A stretch of DNA of 64,000 bases from Isoetes taiwanensis (Eukaryota; Streptophyta; Lycopodiopsida; Isoetales; Isoetaceae), in assembly GCA_021234155.1 (NCBI GenBank), contig JAJEKV010000041.1:8878917-8942916 (forward strand), read 5' to 3'. Each line of letters begins with the position of its first letter. Position 1 is the stretch's first letter. The position numbers and the translations under genes were made by a program. Below are positions 23,454-35,224 of this stretch, piece by piece. The notes beneath the pieces were generated by a model. It saw only the letters and a list, made by a program, of their open reading frames with translations. It did not search any database and was not told the DNA's origin.

Positions 23454-24520
23454 TCTTGGAGGTTCTACCGAGATCTTCCTGGATCTCAGAACTCATGGCT
23501 CCAAAACAAAGTTTCCAGCAGATCAAGAACCAATAGAAGATATTGATGCATCAGATCATTGCAGAGAAAGGCCATTGCATTCAAGTTTCTCAAGTAGCCT
23601 GCTTCAGAATATGCCATATCAATTTGAATTGAATGTCCCTGTTCCTTTGCCTACTTTTGATTCCAGTATGAGTGCTAACAACTTCTTGAGAATATTTGAG
23701 GATTATTACAGAGACTATGGCTTCAAGAAGGGCTGCAAGCTCTCAGAGTTTGAAAAATGTTTCAAAGAAGAAAGTGAGGCTGGTGCTTGGTTAACTTATG
23801 AAAAGTTAATGGGCACCACTTCATGGGATGAACTTGTCAAGAAGTTTCGGATAGATTTGGTAAGTTAGTCGCTCCAAAGGATTTGGTTAATGAATTGCAA
23901 GGTTTCTCTATACATGCAGAGAAAGTGTGAACCAAGACAAGGAGAGGTTTAGTACATTTATGAGCAGTGTCAAAGAGCACAAGTCACTATCCCAACTCGC
24001 TTTTAGTCAACGCTTTTATTAATGGTTTGGAAAGAAGACCAGATATCCAAAGGAAGTTGCTCAAGATTCAAGCCTTTGAAGGGTTTGATTCCATACACAA
24101 AGTCTTTGCCAAGACCAATCGACCTAACTTCGGATGCTCTCTACCTTGCTCGACAAGCATTATGTTCCTCACCACAATCATGATCCGCTTTATCCCGATG
24201 CTACTTGATGCACATTATGATCACCACCCTTCTATTCCAATTTATGCCATACGAAAGAAAAGAAGAAATCTAAAGATGAGGAAGCAAGTTCTCGGGTTGC
24301 GAGGTGAAGTCGATTTGTCAAAAGTTACCAAGCTCTAGCGAGAAATAACCAAACAATTGGTTGAACTCAAGGTCTGCAAGAACAGTAAAACTTACCCTGA
24401 ATGTATTCATTGCAATAGGCATTCTCACCCATCGAAATTTGCTATTGGCAAGTGTGCCCCAAAATGTAATAGAAAAGGCCACTTTGGAAAGGAATGTCCC
24501 CGCTTTGCTCTTTTGTAAAG
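23454..24520 (+). pseudogene. Gypsy gag, broken
   Basis: The first part is open to 23868 and includes PLPTFDSSMSANNFLRIFED and WLTYEKLMGTTSWDELVKKF, the pattern of a plant Gypsy gag. It continues after shifts and stops (NAFINGLERRPDIQRKLLK, 24005). It ends with a Cys/His cluster CAPKCNRKGHFGKEC (about 24451-24495), a zinc knuckle with three instead of two residues between the first cysteines. Gag would form the cytoplasmic particle. Confidence 0.75.
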
Positions 24521-24985
24521 AGGTTGGCCATACTTGATGCTAGGTGTCTTTGTTAAGGAATACTTTGCTAAGCGGGAAAGAGAAAAGACCGAGTCTAAAC
24601 CTCTATAAGATTTATTCAAGCTACGTGAAGTTCCTAAATCTGAAGAAGTTATGGTGGTGCAAACTAGAAGCATGAATGAAGTCGAACCAAGTAGGCATTC
24701 CACCGCCAGCCTTCACCACCAGTGGTGGAATCACCGCCAAACCATAGCTCCACCCCCTCAAAGAAAAATATGGTAAGAAAGATCAAGACTTTGATGAGGT
24801 TGATGTTTTGCTTAAAAATTCCAAGGTGAGTGTGGATCTTTTTACTTATTAAAGATTGCCTAGCTACTGTAAAAAAGGGTACTTCAACAAACTAATGGTG
24901 GTAGGTATTAAATGCTTGTGTGAATTTTACTGATGCCACTAACCTTGTTCTAGCAATGTAATGAAGAAGATCCCGGTGCATTCAT
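24520..24985. other. Gag-protease linker, decayed
   Basis: No long frame; TRSMNEVEPSRHS-like coding appears at about 24663. Considered degraded gag C-terminus. Confidence 0.4.
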
Positions 24986-25561
24986 ATGTTCACTACTTTT
25001 AGAGGTTACACCTTCTCAAATGTGTTACTTGATGGGGGATCTCCCCTAAATATTATGCCATATCATGTTATGAAGAAATGTGGTTTCGAGGTGGACAAGA
25101 AAGCTTCTATACTATTGAGATCCTTTTATAATGCCAAGATCACTCCCATTGGTGTGGTAACTAAAGTGCCTGTTAATACAGAGGGCATAATTGTAGCTGC
25201 CAACTTTATTGTGGTGGCTTTTGAAGACATAGGGGATGAGTCTGACATTTATGATTTACTTTTAGGTAGGAGGTGGTTAGCTACTGTGGATGCTAGGCCA
25301 ATTTGGTCTCAAGGGAGATGTACCATCTCCAATGGCTCTCAGACTACTACAATCTACAATCAAGATGGCTCCTATGGTTCCAATGAGGAGGTAAATTTTA
25401 TTAAGGAAATGCTAATTGAAGAACCTTTGGGATTTTACAGAATACAAAATGCAAGGCCAAGGAAATATGAAACAATTCCTCTCATCATGGAATGTGCACC
25501 CCCAGCAAACAAGGGCCATCAGGATTCTTATGGTTTGATGGAGGTATCTCCAAAAAACTAA
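24986..25561 (+). pseudogene. Gypsy aspartic protease segment
   Basis: Open frame with VLLDGGSPLNIMPYHVMKKC (catalytic Asp followed by Gly-Gly-Ser) and later YDLLLGRRWLATVDARPIWS, both typical of plant Gypsy proteases. The frame shifts around 25500 into the following RNase H-like frame, so in the present copy the polyprotein is interrupted. Confidence 0.8.
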
Positions 25562-26562
25562 ATATTGCATCATCTGCTGCTATCCTGAAAGATTCCTCTC
25601 ATAAACTTTTAGCTAAAGTAGGGAGGATCTTCCCCCAAATTACTTCTAATGTAGCAAAGTATAAGGCTTTGATTGCAGGACTTCAGGAAGCCAAAGCTAT
25701 GGATATTGCCAACATTCACATTTTTGGTGACTCACAATTAATTTGTAGACAAGTTTCAGGAGATTACCAAACAAAAAATGCAGACATGGAGCTCTTGAAA
25801 AACCAAGTAATGGGAGTGCTTTCGAGTTTTGCTTCATGGGAGATTACTCACATACCAAGGGAAGAAAATGTGGAAGCTGATATCTTATGCAGGGAAACTC
25901 TCATGGCACACCTAACTGAAGGAGCTATTCCAGAGGAAGACCTTGATGCTAGTGAGGTAAAAGCTCTTTGTCCTATTCTAACCATTAATGCATCAGAAGA
26001 GAAGGATACTGAAGAGATCACCATTACAAAAAATGGTAAGACTAGAACCCTGTTTGTTGGAGATTTAATTGAATACCAAAATAGGGAGAATATACAAATG
26101 TTCTTTGAAGAAAGGAAGGATGTGTTTGCTTGGGATTATTCTGAGCTTACTGGAATTAAAGCAGAGGTATGCCAATTTGAAATCAAGATTAAGGAAGGGT
26201 GTAAACCTGTTTTTCAAAAACTGAGAAGAATTAATGCTTCATTGATGGGATTGATTAAAGATGAGTTGGATAAAATGCTAGATGCAGGTGTTATTATTGA
26301 AATTATTAATCCAGAATGGGTGTCTTGCATTGTACCTGTAGAGAAAAAAAGTGGTGCCTTAAGGATCTGTATTGATTATCGAGACCTCAACAAAGCCACC
26401 ATCAAGGACTGCTACCCCTTGCCTTTTCTAGAAGAAATCCTATATGCTGTAGCAGGGAGAGAGGTATACTCATTTCTAGATGGATTTTCAATCAAATTGG
26501 CATTAAGGAAGAAGACCAACCTAAGACCTCTTTTATTACCCCTTGGGGAACTTATGCAATGA
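25492..26562 (+). pseudogene. RNase H-like domain followed by reverse transcriptase N-terminal half
   Basis: The first 150 residues look like RNase H: GFLWFDGGISKKLN (first Asp), AKYKALIAGLQEA, HIFGDSQLICRQV (Asp) and REENVEADILCRE (Asp). The usual catalytic Glu of the AEYEAL motif is Lys here (AKYKAL), a G-to-A type loss. Reverse transcriptase follows: LDKMLDAGVIIEIINPEWVS, RICIDYRDLNKATIKDCYPL, YSFLDGFS. A shift near 26500 moves the next part to another frame. RNase H ahead of reverse transcriptase is not the standard Gypsy order; an additional RNase H is known in the Tat/Ogre lineage. Confidence 0.8.
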
Positions 26563-27345
26563 AAAGAATGCCTTTTGGACTAATGAATGCACCTGCTACT
26601 TTCCAGAGGGCTATGGATGTTATTTTTAGGCCCATGTCTCCTCAAGAATTCAGAGTTTATTTGGATGACCTTTGTTTAGGTTCTCACCCTACTAATCATT
26701 TGGAATTGCTGGCAAAAATATGTTCTTTGTGCAGGGAATCTGGAGTCAACCTTAACCCAAAGAAATGTATTTTCTTTGCATCCAAAGGCCAGCTTTTGGG
26801 ACATGAGGTATCCAACAATGGCATACAAGTGGCACAAGAAAAAGTTGAAGCCCTCAAAAAGCTGGTGCCTCCCAAAAACTTGAAGCAGGTCAAAAGTTTT
26901 ATTGGCATGACTAGTTTTCTTAGGATGTATATTCCTAATTTTGCCCACATTATAAGTCCTATTTCTAAGCTGACAAGAATAGGCAGGATTTCCAAATCTG
27001 AGAGCAAGTATATTCCTGTCACATGGTCATCAGATTGCCAAGAGTCTTTTGAGTTGCTTATAAAGTCCATTTGTGAAGCAACTCTTCTTAAAAAACCTGA
27101 TTTGGACAAGCCATTTGAAGTCTACATTACTATTACTAAAAAGGCCATAGGCCTAGCTATTCTGCAGCACAAGCACACTATAGCTTTTGCTAGCAAACAA
27201 TGGAGTTTAACTGAAGAGAAATATACCAGAATGGAGAAGAGTGCTGTTGCTCTCATGTTCCTCATTGAGACAAGGTCATTTACTATTGAAAAGTCCAGTT
27301 CATGTTTATATAAAGCAAAATCCAACATGTTTGTTATTTGGTAAA
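26500..27345 (+). pseudogene. Reverse transcriptase C-terminal half and second RNase H
   Basis: Contains KRMPFGLMNAPATFQRAMD, the active-site FRVYLDDLCLGS, LNPKKCIFFASKGQLLGHEV and VKSFIGMTSFLRMYIPNFA. It is followed by a standard-position RNase H with KPFEVYITITKKAIGLAILQ and HTIAFASKQWSLTEEKYTRM. The first catalytic Asp of this RNase H (expected in VYTDAS) is replaced, so it is inactive. Confidence 0.85.
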
Positions 27346-27942
27346 GCTACCTCTAAACCAAAAATTCAAAGGTGGGCTTGCAAGCTACAAACCTTTGATA
27401 TTTCCATAAAAGAGTTACGTCAGGTGAAGAGTCCCAGTCTTTATTTACCTTACATTTTCTTTGATCATGAGGATGTAGTAGAAGTTGTTGACTTTGTGGA
27501 TGCCTTAGCCTATTTACAGGCATATGATGAAGAGCAGAATCAACAAGATTGGCAGCTACCTATAAAGAATTTCTTGCAATTCAAGGAAATGCCTTCAGGA
27601 CTGACCTCGAGCCAGCAAAGGAGATTTAAAGAAAAGTGCAGGCAATTCAAAATGATTAATGATGTTTTGTGTAAAGTCAACAGGGATGGACCATTACTGA
27701 GGTGTGTCAATGAAGAGGAATCTGCTTTGATCATTAGAGAAATGCATGAAGGAGTATGTGGAGGCCATTTTGCTGGAGATACTACTGCCAAGAAAATTCT
27801 CAGGTCAGGTTATTATTGGCCTACAATATTTAAAGATTGTTATACTGCTATAAAATCTTGCCACAAGTGCCAGATATTTGGCAAGAGGATTCTTCTCCCA
27901 GTTGCACTAAACCCCATAATTTCTCCAGGACCTTTTCAAATA
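27346..27942 (+). pseudogene. Integrase N-terminal zinc-binding part, interrupted by a Helitron
   Basis: The frame continues through KVNRDGPLLRCVNEEESALI to the HHCC region EMHEGVCGGHFAGDTTAKKI and CHKCQIFGKRI. Coding ends at GPFQI (27942), exactly where the Helitron starts; the matching continuation WGLDYIG begins at 34656. Confidence 0.85.
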
Positions 27943-28017
27943 TCAATCTTGTTAATTTGGGATTTTCAGGTTTGACCGAAAACTTTTTTGGAATTTTTTT
28001 TAGCATGATTTCCTAAG

Positions 28018-28185
28018 ATTTCATGGTTTTTGGACGTCGGAAAAAAAATTCCGATTATCCAAAAATTGCAAAAAATTAATTCGTTATGATTTTTGGGGCT
28101 TTGATGGTTTTTGGACGTCGGAAAAAAATTCCGATTATCCAAAAATTGCAAAAAATTAATTCGTAATGATTTTTGGGGCTTTGGG
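28018..28185 (+). repeat. 82-bp tandem duplication
   Basis: Two near-identical units, each with ATGGTTTTTGGACGTCGG, AATTCCGATTATCC and a TTAATTCG(T/TA)ATGATTTTTGG block. They lie close to the Helitron 5' end. Confidence 0.85.
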
Positions 28186-28279
28186 ATTTCGTGGCATGGG
28201 TATCCATCCCCAAGATTTCTTTTCCTGCTTATCGGCATGGTTGCCACGGTTTATTCTTTTTTTCCAAAACATTCCGGCC

Positions 28280-28590
28280 CGGTAATGGCATCGAGGTGCA
28301 TTAGCTCATCCAAAATCCGTGATGGTATGCAGATGCAGGGTTTTTGTTTGAAGCGATGTAACTCTGTAAGTTTTATTTCTAAGTATTGCAGAGGTTTGGA
28401 GGTTCGATTTTGTTTTTAATCTTGATCTTCTTCCTCAGGGTATATGCATCGGGATTTGCTGCATCAAGAAACCCTAAGGTGAGCATTTGTTCCGTATCTT
28501 CACATGCATATTCTTATATTTGTGAACCTCAGCTTAGGAAAATCTGTACTTGCTTTGTTTGTAAAAATATCTTATTCGAGCTACTTTGAA
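28280..28590 (+). other. Possible captured gene fragment (exon-like pieces)
   Basis: ATGGCATCGAGGTGC at 28288 opens a short frame (MASRCISSSKIRDGMQMQ). Further on, CTTCCTCAG (28438) precedes a frame reading VYASGFAASRNPK, which is followed by AAG|GTGAGC. This acceptor-exon-donor pattern and the Ser/Arg-rich start look like the 5' end of an organelle-targeted host gene captured by the Helitron. I do not recognise the gene. Confidence 0.4.
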
Positions 28591-28771
28591 GATCCTCTCA
28601 ATTTGAATCCATTCCTCTGAGGAGTTACAGAAGCGTTAGGAAGAGGTTCATGATGTCAAGATAAACAGATATAGAGGCCCATCAATATGTAATCATATAC
28701 AAAGAGCATTAGCCCAAAGAAGCTGAAATCATATGTCTTTTCGAAGCCCAATAAGTCTGCAAACAAATTAA

Positions 28772-29134
28772 CACTATGACATATACAGCCTGCAGCATCT
28801 CCTTTCACTCTAAAGCTTACAGTTACCACGTGTAAATGCACAAGAGATGCCAACTGTCAGGCTTATTGCTACAGTAAATAGGCCCAAAAGAAGAAAGTTG
28901 ATTGGATGATTCTGTTTGTAACATTATAATGGGCATAGTACTGTTCTAATATGGCACTTTAATCCTACACCGATTCTATTTAATGCCACTGGTAGAGAGA
29001 TATCGAGTTAGATCCCAGATCCCAGACCTACGCCTATCAACCTTCTTTAAACTATTTGCGGCATTGGATGTTCTAGATTGCAGCAAATTGCAAGATCTTG
29101 AAGCTGTACTTAGTGGTGAGTAGGACGGGGCAAG
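28772..29134. repeat. Direct duplication in the Helitron, copy 1
   Basis: Same sequence as 29369-29812 apart from an extra piece of about 85 bp in copy 2 (about 29540-29625). Both contain TATACAGCCTGCAGCATCTC and TTAGATCCCAGA and end GAGTAGGACGGGGCAAGCC. Confidence 0.9.
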
Positions 29135-29368
29135 CCCTACATGCTTAGATATTTGTGTTGTTGCATCTGATTTCTTAATCACTTCACCGTGGTTTCAGCA
29201 TATCATAAATTAAGTTGTATTTTCTGTTTGTTATAGGATGTTTCTTTCAAATTTAATTACACGAATTAGCGGAATTACATTGCTTCATAGGCCCCAAGTC
29301 CAGAATATATGCTGACTGCAAGTGAAACCCCATACCATGAATACTATTAGTGATACAAAAAGCATTGG

Positions 29369-29812
29369 CACTATGACATATACAGCCTGCAGCATCTCCT
29401 TTCAGTCTGAAGCTTACAGTTACCACGTGTAAATGCACAAGAGATGCCAACTGTCAAGCTTATTGCTACAGTAAATAGGCCCAAAAGAAGAAGATTGATT
29501 GGGTGATTCTGTTTGTAATAGTATAATGGGCATAGTACTGCAATATGACAAAAGAAATTAGAAAATCATAGCACCATAGAGGAAAAACAAATCCTTAGCC
29601 TCGATTAGAAAAAGAGTTCTCAGAAGTTTCTAATATGGCACTTTAATCCTACACCAATTCTATTTAGTGCCACTGGTAAAGAGATGTCGAGTTAGATCCC
29701 AGACGTACGCCTATCAATCTTCGTTAAACAATTTGCGGCATCAGTTGTTCTAGATTGCAGCAAATTGCAAGATTTTGAAGCTGTACTTAGTCGTGAGTAG
29801 GACGGGGCAAGC
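29369..29812. repeat. Direct duplication in the Helitron, copy 2
   Basis: Second copy of the block at 28772-29134, roughly 600 bp downstream. The frame MASLVHLHVVTVSF on the minus strand exists in both copies, but the rest of the frame does not persist, so no gene is called. Confidence 0.9.
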
Positions 29813-29814
29813 CT

Positions 29815-30850
29815 ATCATTATAGGAGATGCTTGGATGCTTGGAAACTGGAAAACACAGCTACAAAAGATGGACAAAGATGAATTGCAACTATCATTGAC
29901 ATTAGATTGCAGTGAGAACTTCTAGAATAGTTGTACATGCCTATTTTGAATTGTACATCCGTTCACTGTATTCCATACAAATCCGTTATTGGCATTCTAT
30001 GTTTGATTGCCGTCCTCGCCCACTTGACTGCATGAGATATAATGTGACCTGAAAAGAAATTTGTATGTTCCTTCCTTTCGAAACATGAGCAGTTGCTACT
30101 GAAACATTGTTATGTACTTTAGTTCTCATGCGTGACTACATCAAATGCCAAGATAGATTCCCATTGTTCTTAGCTTTACCTCATTGTTAACATATAGAGC
30201 AAGAGACATGTTACATTATATTAGTTTGTCAGAAAGCAGATCGTCATATACATGATGATACAAAGCAACTGCGTGTCATTGTTGTGCTTCAATATATGCC
30301 AGCAGTCAATAAGGTTTCTCTATGTCTGTCGTAGTGAGCTTTATGAGTGCCGGGCCGTCTCCTGCTGAAGCTAGATTTATGCATAGTTATTTCTTCTGTT
30401 AGATGCCATGGTAGAGTTACAAACGTTATAGGCAAGTTAGATATTGCGTAATTTAGGAGATCTCTAGCTAGAAGCAATGAAAGTTGCAGTATGCAGGGAT
30501 GTTGCTTGGTAGCTTCTATGATGACTTCATATGGACCCTATTTAGACATTTCTTATGGCCATTTTCTACTTCTAAAATCTTCCATAGGGGCCTTTTGCAC
30601 TAAGGTCATTGGACAATTATTTGCATTGAAGTTTGCATTTCCACATGTTTCAAGAAACCCTACATTTGCTGTTGTATTCCTACGTTCCGTTGAACATGTC
30701 TGCTGAGATTCTGAACTACGGGATTGGCTTTATGAATTCTTTATAGTTTGACTTTTAGCATTCTGGCCATCAATATCTAAACTATCAGCGTATAATCTAG
30801 GACTTAAAAACGCATCAGTTTCTGTTTATGTATGTCTAACGAGATCTGGG
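29815..30850. other. Helitron interior, nothing recognised
   Basis: Only short ORFs without domains. A pyrimidine-rich stretch ending TTGTCTATTGCAG at about 30863 looks like a splice acceptor for the next exon-like piece. Confidence 0.4.
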
Positions 30851-30863
30851 TTGTCTATTGCAG

Positions 30864-31160
30864 AATTCAGTAAAGTTGGAAGGCTCCTTCACAGACCTAA
30901 TAGGTGAGCCTACTGCATCAGATTCTGCAACATGCTCAACAAATTCTTTTAGCAACATTTTTGATATATCAGGCCAGTTACTCTTTCAAACCAAAATGGA
31001 TCTATTAAAAGCTATAGTTGGATATTCTCTATTATATTCCTTAGAATGTGCTGCACCGGTAGATGTAAAGCATTAAAAAATGATCTAATAAAAGCTAAAG
31101 TTGGTTGTTCTCCATTATATTCCTTAGAATGTGCTGCACCAGTAGATCCAAAGCATACAT
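30864..31160 (+). other. Exon-like piece plus 83-bp tandem duplication
   Basis: After the acceptor-like TATTGCAG the frame reads NSVKLEGSFTDLIGEPTASD and continues to 31076. Its end lies in a tandem pair (31001-31083 and 31084-31160), each with TCCTTAGAATGTGCTGCACC. No family recognised. Confidence 0.45.
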
Positions 31161-32400
31161 AATGGCAACATTTTACATAATGTATTGCAAATAGCAGCTT
31201 CTCTGCATCTTGCATCTAACCCCATGTGTCGTATTCAAGTTGAAGAAACCAAACGCCCATATGATTACCTAAAGAGTACCCGGAATAAAAATATATGAAG
31301 CAAGAGAGCTCAAATCGGAAGCACCAGGTTTTAGCAACGATCTTCTAGCGAGGTTGCATCCTCCATGTTGTTTAAATCCTAGGGGGACAAAAACTAAATG
31401 TACTTGCATCAATCAGCTTGGATTATGAATAAAATTGGCAGGAGTTGTGGATCAAGCAGGTGTGTGCATAACCAGATCTTCCATTTTGTTCTTTCTAATC
31501 ATTAATGCATGCTTTCCAATCTTATGTTGACTAATTTAAGTTCTTAGATAAAACCATGTGGCTTTAAAACTACATTAAAAAATACTAACACCACAAATGT
31601 TGTCCAAATTTACCCTTCAGTTTTGGCCCTACAAGCCCTGTAACTAGGTGGAGTTTTACTCAGTGGTTGGTGCATGGCATATGTTATGGTTGTAGAACAA
31701 TTCAGAGTAGAGGTGGCCAAAACTTTTAACCCTGTGGGTAACAGGTCTGTTCGACATCTCTGGTTAACTCCTTATCTTTATCATGTTATCCAGGTAATGT
31801 TATTGATGTCTACATATATCATGTTCACAAGTAAATACCATTATTGATGGTCAATGATGTAGCAGGTTTTGTAACTAAGGCTTTTGTTGGCAGAGGTCTA
31901 TACCTCAACAGCTGAAAAATGCAAGTTTTTATTTTTTAACCTCTTTAGTTATTTGAAGGATATTGCTTTCTAGAGCTTCATGCCATTTAAAATCATGCAT
32001 CGCTGTTGGGTTTTAGGAGGCCACTTTGGAGACTGTGTAGCCAATGTTCTTAAAGATCATGATAAAAGTTCAATTGCACATCGTACTTTGCATGACAAAG
32101 TAGACGAACGGGTAATTAGGAATATGAAGGAATATGAAAATTCTTTGTTTCTATTAGCTTTGTGTACGTCAGGAATAGTCTTCTTAGCTGTTCCAGAAAG
32201 GATCATAGAACAACCAGTATGGCTTTCATGGTCAGTGTCCAAGTATTACTGACAGCTATGTGCTGCTATTCTAGAATATCATTTCACACCAAATGTGCAA
32301 ACTTGATTAAATGAAGGATCATTTCCTTTAAGATCAGATTAATCTGATTCATCTCCTACCTTTAATATATTGCTCTAATGTTCTCTTCTCTTTGAACCTT
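31161..32400. other. Helitron interior, nothing firm
   Basis: A short ORF at 31980-32252 has a hydrophobic segment (LFLLALCTSGIVFLAVP) and no recognisable family. Otherwise non-coding. Confidence 0.35.
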
Positions 32401-32410
32401 TTTAATGCAG

Positions 32411-32466
32411 ATATGTGCTGCAAACTAGAGAGAACAAGATATGTGCTGCAAACTAGAGAGAACAAG
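32411..32466 (+). repeat. 28-bp tandem duplication
   Basis: Two exact copies of a 28-base unit beginning ATATGTGCTGCAAACTAGAG, directly after TTTTTAATGCAG. Confidence 0.95.
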
Positions 32467-32949
32467 CGGTGTTAGAGAGAGAACTTAAGGTTCTTCAAGA
32501 TCTCTAAACTTCAAGGTTGTTTCGACAAACAAGCTTGAAACCATAACTGTGTTACATCTGTGTAAACTGAAGGTCTAATATCCCACCAAATGCTGCCTCT
32601 CCTTAGACAAACTAAATAAATTGGTAAATGCATTAACAGGGCACATAGGAACTCCAGTATTAATCTCATATATAAGATGCATGCATCCATCCCCATGTAT
32701 CTTCTAGCCATCGTGTCTTCTTAGCAATGTAGAATCTAGAGGCAAAGGAGGAAATAAAGAGACCAACATAATCAAGAAAGCCATAAATACCACATATACA
32801 AAATCGTGCTTATCATCAATTTTATGTAATTCTTTATCCATTAAACAAAATTACACATCATTTTAGACCAACCACATTATTGTTGGATATCTGTGCTCAA
32901 CAACCTTGCCACTTTAGTGAGCGATATCATTTCTCCTACCCATGTGATA

Positions 32950-33213
32950 ATAGATGTGTTGCGCATATGCTTACACAATGCTATCTATTTTTTGTCATGT
33001 CAAACTTCAAGTCCATGGGTTTCAAGTATGTCGCAGGAATATGTATGCTTCAATTAGCTTATCTTGCAATGGGATCTTAGAAAGTGATAGATGTGTTGTG
33101 CATATGCTTAGACAATGCTCTCTATTTTTTGTCATGCCAAATTTCAAATCCATGGGTTTCAGGTATGTTGCAGGAATATGTATGCTTCAATTACATTATC
33201 TTGCAATAGGACC
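32950..33213 (+). repeat. 137-bp tandem duplication
   Basis: Units 32950-33086 and 33087-33213 share ATAGATGTGTTG, TCTATTTTTTGTCATG and CAGGAATATGTATGCTTCAA with a few substitutions. Confidence 0.9.
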
Positions 33214-34620
33214 ACAGATGTAGAGTGCTTTTTGATAAAGGATGTTCATTTCTGGTACGTACAGGTCCATAAGTAGACTTCACCTTCTAATTAAGTCTGA
33301 AGGTTGTTCACCTCTGGTATGTACAAGTCCATAAGTACACCTTCTAATAAGTCTCAAGGCATACAAGGATGTTGGGCTTATTAATTTAAAGGCTCTGTTT
33401 GCTTATGAGCTGGCTACATGTGGTGCATACATGCAAAGATGCTACAATTCCGATAGAAAATGCCATGCCTAGAAAGCTTTCACAGGTAAAACACTTTTTC
33501 AAATGCAATTTCCCACCACCATTTTGGACACTAGAATATGTTCTTGACTCGCTGGACAATAGAATATCTTCTCAGACACTAGAATATGTTTTCAACTCGC
33601 TGAACTTCGGCAATGTACATGTATAAGTATATTAGACAATAAACTATGAAAAGAACTTAAAGACATTGCGTGAAAGCTTTATAGGCAAAAGACACATTTT
33701 CCTGTACTTCTCAAAATAATATTCTATACCACATTCCTCCATTCTAACATACAATTTGAACCATGTAAACCATCCATTAATCACCTATTCTAATGCACCA
33801 TTTGAGCGACATCCATCTTAATTCGGAGAGCAAGCGGATGACCCACAAGGGGGAGCAGAATCGAATATGAACGGGACGAAGGTGATGACCATGAGGACGC
33901 TGCCGAGCAGTGTTAGGGAGACGGTGGAAATGTCGGCAATATCATTGATCCATTGTTAAAGCAATGCGTAGAATAGGTGACATATGGATTTGCAAGGAGA
34001 AGTTAAACATTTGTATTTAATGCATGCTTTTGAGTTTTGCCATGGGTGCTTTTTGCAATCTTAACGTGGCCCATATTTTAAGTTGTTACCAAGTCATCAA
34101 CATACACAATACCTTCCTTAACCTAATATCTCCAATGCAAATATCATCTCAAGGTTCATATAGGTTTATCTATATTTGTTGAAATAAAAAAAAATCTTAC
34201 TGTCATGCTTTCTCTAAATTCATAAGGCTAGCAAGAATATTGATATGATTGAGCTAATGACCATTGCATCCAAAATGATTACATCTTTGAAAAATTTGCA
34301 AGTAGTTTGCCCATGCTACCTTTTCTACATTCTCAAGTTGATGCTTCAATGCATGGATTGCACAATACAAAGTCTTATCCATACTATCACAAGCCTTTGT
34401 CAAATAAACAATGTACCGATCCATCTCCCTTCTTCCATTTTACTTCAAATTCAGCAAGGCATCCTATAAATGTCTACAACTTCATAGATACCTACAATAG
34501 AAGTGCATTCATGCCCAACAGTACCGCATGCCACACGGTATAGAGCTCCACACACACTCGACGTTCATATAAAAACCAATGTTCTAGCTAACAATGAAAC
34601 AAACACCCCCTTCAAGCCAT
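33214..34620. other. Helitron 3' interior, unassigned
   Basis: Short ORFs only. A stretch at about 33835-33950 is less AT-rich; on the minus strand it reads a hydrophobic peptide (SVLMVITFVPFIFDS) and could be a captured exon, not identified. Confidence 0.35.
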
Positions 34621-34626
34621 TACTAA

Positions 34627-34654
34627 GCCCGGCAACGCCGGGCACCATAACTAG
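34627..34654 (+). other. Helitron 3' terminus: hairpin and CTAG
   Basis: GCCCGGC/GCCGGGC stem with AAC loop, then ACCATAACTAG and the target T. This is the CTRR-type end recognised in Helitron transposition. Confidence 0.9.
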
Positions 34655-35224
34655 TGGGGATTAGATTATATTGGCCCTATTAACCCCCCTTCTGCAGGGC
34701 AACATCAGCACATCATTGTAGCTACAGATTATTTTACCAAATGGGCAGAGGCAATTCCTTTAAGGCAAGCTAATGCCATTACAACAGCAAAGTTCTTACA
34801 TGAGTATATTTGTGCACGGTTTGGTATTCCTCTACAATTACATTCTGATAGAGGTACCCCTTTTGTGAATGAAGTTATTGCTAATTTATTGACCATTCTT
34901 AAAGTCAAGCATACCAAGAGTTCCTCCTACTATCCCCAGGGTAATGGTCAAGCAGAAGCTACTAATAAAGTTTTGAAGGGCATTTTGCAGAAAACAGTGG
35001 ATGATAATCAAAAGGATTGGCATGTCAAACTGGTGGATGCCCTATGGGCTTATAGAGTCACCATTAAAGCAGCAACCACTCATACCCCTTTTAACTTAGT
35101 TTATGGCATTGAAGCTGTGCTTCCAGTAGAGCTTGAGCTTCCATCTCTGAGGTTAGCTCATAAGTTGTGTTTGCCTTTTGAGTATGCTTTGCAGGAAAGA
35201 CTGGATACCCTTTTGCATCTAGAA
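34655..35224 (+). pseudogene. Gypsy integrase catalytic core
   Basis: Resumes in frame after the Helitron with WGLDYIGPINPP, then the DDE core: VATDYFTKWAEAIPLR (first Asp), LQLHSDRGTPFVNEVI (second Asp) and YPQGNGQAEATNKVLKG (Glu). All three acidic residues are present. The frame then runs to LLHLE, where the second insertion starts at 35225. Confidence 0.88.

Larger units (their letters stand above)
27943..34654 (+). mobile_element. Non-autonomous Helitron, 6.7 kb, inserted at A|T in integrase
   Basis: Starts TCAATCTTG and ends CTAG. The 3' end has the 7-bp stem hairpin GCCCGGC-AAC-GCCGGGC (34627-34643), eleven bases before the terminal T of the target. Bases outside are A on the left and T on the right, with no duplication. 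The integrase codons on either side are contiguous and in frame, so the borders are exact. No Rep/helicase gene lies inside, so it depended on another Helitron. The contents are anonymous, with many internal duplications and short exon-like pieces. Confidence 0.93.

Noticed and set aside
26696-27109. 137-codon minus-strand ORF
   Set aside because: Antisense shadow of reverse transcriptase.
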